A stretch of DNA of 64,000 bases, taken from assembly GCF_016899425.1 (NCBI RefSeq), contig NZ_CP045996.1, positions 620,001 through 684,000 of the forward strand, read 5' to 3'. This document shows, piece by piece, positions 63,002-64,000 of this stretch (within the stretch, counting starts at the first letter, position 1; each line of letters starts with the position of its first letter). Below the pieces are notes generated by a model. The model ran no database searches. It was not told the DNA's origin and worked only from the letters and a program-made list of their open reading frames with translations. Source of the stretch: Burkholderia sp. MS389. Lineage in GTDB: Bacteria > Pseudomonadota > Gammaproteobacteria > Burkholderiales > Burkholderiaceae. The position numbers and the translations under genes were made by a program.

Positions 63002-64000
63002 ATGCTCAGCGTGATTTGCGAATCCCCCGGCGTGCTGCGCGTGCAGCATCGCGAACCGCCCGTGCGCGGCAGCGGCGAAGTGTTGTTGCGCGTGCAACGG
63101 GTCGGCATCTGCGGCACCGACCTGCACATCTTTACCGGCAACCAGCCGTACCTCGACTATCCGCGCGTGATGGGCCACGAGCTTTCGGCGGTCGTCGTCG
63201 ACGCGGAGCCGGCGTCGGGGCTCGGCGCCGGCGATGCGGTATACGTGATGCCGTATCTGTCGTGCGGACACTGCGTCGCATGCCGTCACGGCAACACGAA
63301 CTGTTGCGTGAACATCAAGGTGCTCGGCGTGCATCGCGACGGGGCGTTGGCCGAATACCTGAGCGTGCCCGCGCAGTTCGTCCACAAGGCCGACGGCATT
63401 TCGCTCGACCAGGCGGCGATGCTGGAATTTCTCGCGATCGGCGCGCATGCGGTGCGGCGCGCGGACGTCCGTGCCGGGCAGCGCGCGCTGGTCGTCGGCG
63501 CCGGGCCGATCGGCATGGCCGCGATGATCTTCGCGAAGCTGCGCGGCGCTGACGTCACGTGCCTCGACACGCGGGCCGACCGGCTCGCGTTTTGCCGCCA
63601 GCATCTGGCGGTCGATGCGGCGGTTGAGGTGGGGGAAGGCGACGCGGCGCGTCTCGCCGCGCTGACGAACGGCGAGTATTTCGATGCGGTGTTCGACGCG
63701 ACCGGCAACCTCGATGCGATGAATCGCGGTTTCGAATTCGTCGCGCATGGCGGCAAATACACGTTGATCTCGATCGTGCGCGGGCACGTCGCGTTTTCGG
63801 ATCCCGAATTCCACAAACGGGAAACGACGCTGCTCGCGAGCCGCAACGCGACGGCCGAGGATTTCGCGACGGTGCTCGACGCGATGCGGGCAGGGAGGAT
63901 TCCCGACCGCGCGCTGAACACGCACCGCATGCGGCTCGACGAGGTGCCGGACGCGCTGCCGCGTCTGCTGGATGCAGGGCAGACCGTCGTGAAGGCGCTC
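63002..64000 (+). CDS. Zinc-dependent MDR dehydrogenase, sugar acid/polyol type (3' end outside window)
   Basis: The visible 333 residues have catalytic zinc ligands Cys in VGICGTDLHIFTGNQ and His-Glu in VMGHELSAVV. The structural Cys cluster is SCGHCVACRHGNTNCC. The Rossmann motif VVGAGPIGMAAMIFAKLRGADV and FDATGNLDAMNRGFEFVAHGGKYTLISI follow. It resembles L-galactonate/threonine/sorbitol-type dehydrogenases and would oxidise a hydroxyl of a sugar acid in the same pathway. It starts 22 bp after the lactonase (AAAGGAACC ribosome site) and continues past the right edge, only a few residues from a normal end. Confidence 0.88.
   Translation, partial: MLSVICESPGVLRVQHREPPVRGSGEVLLRVQRVGICGTDLHIFTGNQPYLDYPRVMGHELSAVVVDAEPASGLGAGDAVYVMPYLSCGHCVACRHGNTNCCVNIKVLGVHRDGALAEYLSVPAQFVHKADGISLDQAAMLEFLAIGAHAVRRADVRAGQRALVVGAGPIGMAAMIFAKLRGADVTCLDTRADRLAFCRQHLAVDAAVEVGEGDAARLAALTNGEYFDAVFDATGNLDAMNRGFEFVAHGGKYTLISIVRGHVAFSDPEFHKRETTLLASRNATAEDFATVLDAMRAGRIPDRALNTHRMRLDEVPDALPRLLDAGQTVVKAL

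Overview
The window looks like a secondary chromosome of a Burkholderia cepacia complex-type betaproteobacterium. The DNA is GC-rich with strong GC3 bias. Gram-negative 'Burkholderia-style' porins, a poly-3-hydroxybutyrate (PHB) cassette, many IclR/GntR/AraC-controlled catabolic blocks and sugar ABC transporters are packed together. I see no rRNA, tRNA, CRISPR array, insertion sequence or phage gene. The genus assignment is inference from gene content and protein style; no search was run.

Region 1 (1-13,126) is a low-oxygen/storage block. It holds a truncated universal stress protein, a phasin, acetoacetyl-CoA reductase, a class I PHB synthase, a zinc alcohol dehydrogenase, a beta-CASP metallo-beta-lactamase, a 61-residue membrane protein and a four-gene efflux operon (outer membrane factor, HlyD protein, RbbA-like double-ATPase/permease, YhhJ-like permease). 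Four FNR/ANR-type boxes (TTGAY-N4-ATCAR and a close variant) sit in front of its transcription units. The gene set recalls the low-oxygen-activated (lxa) locus known from B. cenocepacia.

Region 2 (13,252-22,566) is a complete D-xylose isomerase pathway with its own ABC transporter: galM-xylR divergent from xylA-xylB-xylF-xylG-xylH. It is followed by a small gene that appears frameshifted by a triple 7-bp repeat and by a Tat-exported alginate-lyase-like protein with a LamG-type tail.

Region 3 (25,940-32,899) is the best candidate for an undescribed system. A histidine kinase and a sigma-54 response regulator are followed at once by two matching inverted repeats, a consensus sigma-54 promoter and a four-gene operon. 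That operon encodes two proteins built from four copies of one unrecognised ~65-residue repeat, an MFS transporter and an ArsB-like ion permease. Next, on the other strand, is a TonB-dependent siderophore receptor behind a Fur-like box.

Region 4 (35,436-45,321) is a nine-gene catabolic operon of unknown substrate with an IclR regulator: ThDP enzyme, catalytically degenerate SDR, seven-Asp-box propeller, VOC protein, DUF1185 protein, alpha/beta hydrolase, FAD hydroxylase, NIPSNAP protein and aldehyde dehydrogenase. Its promoter carries a palindrome (AATCCCG-N5-CGGGATT) that recurs about 20 kb away in front of an MFS carrier at 55,200, suggesting a split regulon in which that carrier imports the substrate.

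Region 5 (45,634-54,618) has two convergent porins, a cytochrome b561 and an amine/omega-amino-acid catabolic set (class III aminotransferase, aldehyde dehydrogenase, APC permease, AraC regulator).

Region 6 (56,568-64,000) is an L-fucose-like sugar locus. A FadR-type GntR repressor is divergent from a sugar ABC transporter, an aldo/keto sugar dehydrogenase, a fuconolactonase-like hydrolase and a zinc dehydrogenase cut by the window end. Two near-identical 18-bp operators lie in the divergent promoter.
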